Assembly: GCA_016712885.1 (NCBI GenBank)
Contig: JADJQF010000027.1
Span: 1-16,353, forward strand
Direction: 5' to 3'
From: Candidatus Flexicrinis proximus
GTDB lineage: Bacteria > Chloroflexota > Anaerolineae > Aggregatilineales > Phototrophicaceae
Length of the DNA stretch: 16,353 nucleotides
This document shows positions 15,582 through 16,353 of this stretch, one piece after another. Each line of letters begins with the position of its first letter. Position 1 is the stretch's first letter. The notes beneath the pieces are model-generated. The model was not told the origin of the DNA and ran no database searches. It saw only the letters and a list, made by a program, of their open reading frames with translations. The translations under genes and the position numbers were made by a program.

Positions 15582-16220
15582 TCAACTGGTGCGGAAGGTA
15601 TAGCCTTCCTGCAGCGCCATACTGATCAGGTGCTCGTTGGTGCTGGCGCCAAAACGCCGGCGGAGTTTCAGGCGCACCCAATAGGCGCGCCGCAAGGGGA
15701 TGTTCAATTGGTTGGCAATGTCGGCAATATTGGAACCGCGCGCCAGAAGCCGGAGCACCGTACGGGCTTCGGCGTCGAGCTTCCAGTCGCGCAGCGGCGA
15801 CTTCATGGCGACCAGATACTCGGCATTCGCCGTTGGCGAGAGATAGGGACGATTCTTCAGCGCCAGCTCCACGGCTTTGCGCAGGCAGGTCGTCAGATCG
15901 TCCCCGACCATCAGATAGCCGATTGCACCGACCGCGAAATAGTCGCGGATGAGCAGCCCGTCGCTCGGCGTGCCCATGACGATGACGCGTATCGACGGCG
16001 CAGCGCGGTGGATCCGCTCGACCAGTGCCAGTGTGTCGATGAGCGGATCAAAGCGATCTCCGATAAGGATGAGGTCGGGTTGAGCGGTTTCGGCAGCCTT
16101 GAGTAAGGCGCTGCCATTTTCGACTTTGGTGATCTCTGTGTCGGCGCGTCCCTTGAGCAGCGTTTCCGCGCCAACGACGGTCAGACTGCTGCTGTCCGCG
16201 ATCAGGATATGCGTTGTCAT
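15582..16220 (-). CDS. NarL/LuxR-type response regulator with degenerate receiver
   Basis: 212 residues. The N-terminal receiver fold is clear (MTTHILIADSSSLTVVGAET; DLILIGDRFDPL; RVIVMGTPSD; GAIGYLMVGDDL). However, the phospho-acceptor Asp is Gly54 (followed by Asp55), only one of the paired acidic residues remains (Asp9), and the conserved Lys position is Val105. The C-terminal helix-turn-helix (about 147-207: LDAEARTVLRLLARGSNIAD...) fits the LuxR family. Such atypical receivers usually work without phosphorylation or respond to another ligand. The gene lies directly upstream of the right T4SS operon in the same direction, so it may control the repeated upstream elements. ATG 16220 has GAGGG nine bases upstream. 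Confidence 0.85.
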   Translation of the reverse strand: MTTHILIADSSSLTVVGAETLLKGRADTEITKVENGSALLKAAETAQPDLILIGDRFDPLIDTLALVERIHRAAPSIRVIVMGTPSDGLLIRDYFAVGAIGYLMVGDDLTTCLRKAVELALKNRPYLSPTANAEYLVAMKSPLRDWKLDAEARTVLRLLARGSNIADIANQLNIPLRRAYWVRLKLRRRFGASTNEHLISMALQEGYTFRTS

Positions 16221-16267
16221 CCGGTTTTGCCCTCGTATCTTTGCCCTTTTTCAGAGCGTAGCGCCAA
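16217..16267 (-). other. Possible 16-codon leader ORF with strong ribosome site
   Basis: AAAGGAGGTGA (16279-16269), a near-perfect Shine-Dalgarno, precedes a TTG at 16267 by one base. The reading frame gives LALRSEKGQRYEGKTG and ends in a TGA that overlaps the regulator ATG as ATGA. The spacing is too short for the ribosome site to serve this TTG well, so this is speculative. Confidence 0.25.
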
Positions 16268-16300
16268 ATCACCTCCTTTGGGTGTCACTTTTTGACATTT

Positions 16301-16320
16301 GATGCACACAAATTTGCATC
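16301..16320. promoter_or_regulatory. Inverted repeat upstream of the response regulator, possible operator
   Basis: GATGCA at 16301-16306 and TGCATC at 16315-16320 form perfect 6-nt arms around an AT-rich 8-nt centre, 80 nt upstream of the regulator start. Its symmetry and placement suit a dimeric DNA-binding protein, perhaps the regulator itself. Confidence 0.35.
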
Positions 16321-16353
16321 GGCATGTGAATTTTCCCAACATCGATATTCTGG

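Noticed and set aside
16268..16279. ATCACCTCCTTT identical to the 3' end of 16S rRNA
   Set aside because: No rRNA sequence precedes it; on the minus strand it is simply a perfect Shine-Dalgarno-like sequence.

Overview
The window looks like part of an integrated conjugative element, or a related mobile island, from a GC-rich bacterium that is probably Chloroflexota (Anaerolineae-like). The taxonomic guess rests on three things: surface proteins with Thr/Pro-rich linkers after a single membrane anchor, a TIR domain leading into a DUF3160-type sequence, and a type IV secretion (T4SS) gene set in which I see no outer-membrane core genes. No rRNA, tRNA, CRISPR array or IS transposase is visible. 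No relaxase or VirD4 coupling protein lies inside the window.

Left half, minus strand, 1-6892 (read right to left): a short two-helix membrane protein in the pilin position, a VirB3-like protein, a VirB4 ATPase, a 68-residue unknown protein, a type IA topoisomerase-fold protein whose catalytic residues are replaced, an unknown protein broken by three indels, a ribbon-helix-helix (RHH) protein, and an acidic unknown protein that runs off the left edge. Spacings are short or overlapping (TGATG at the VirB3/VirB4 and RHH/acidic-protein junctions), so this is probably one operon. A strong hairpin after the pilin-like gene may lower downstream expression.

Middle, plus strand, 7108-10037: an intact TIR domain followed by a long DUF3160-like sequence in many alternating frames. 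Joining the frames gives one TIR-linker-DUF3160 polypeptide of about 970 residues. As given, the sequence is broken in about nine places.

Right half, minus strand, 15473-10211: a membrane-anchored surface protein (two frameshifts), a Pro-rich lipoprotein, a VirB6/TrbL-like polytopic protein with a probable C-terminal extension that is frameshifted off, and a single-pass protein with a large external domain that may be a sortase-like fold without catalytic residues. Upstream lies a NarL/LuxR-type response regulator with a degenerate receiver (15582-16220). About 65 bp are repeated almost in register upstream of both minus-strand operons, so the two T4SS modules probably share transcriptional control.

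Most frame breaks fit single-base changes in short homopolymers. Either the sequence carries indel errors or several genes are decaying. VirB4, the topoisomerase-like gene and the 435-residue gene are intact over long distances, while the TIR-DUF3160 gene is hit much more often, which favours real decay there.
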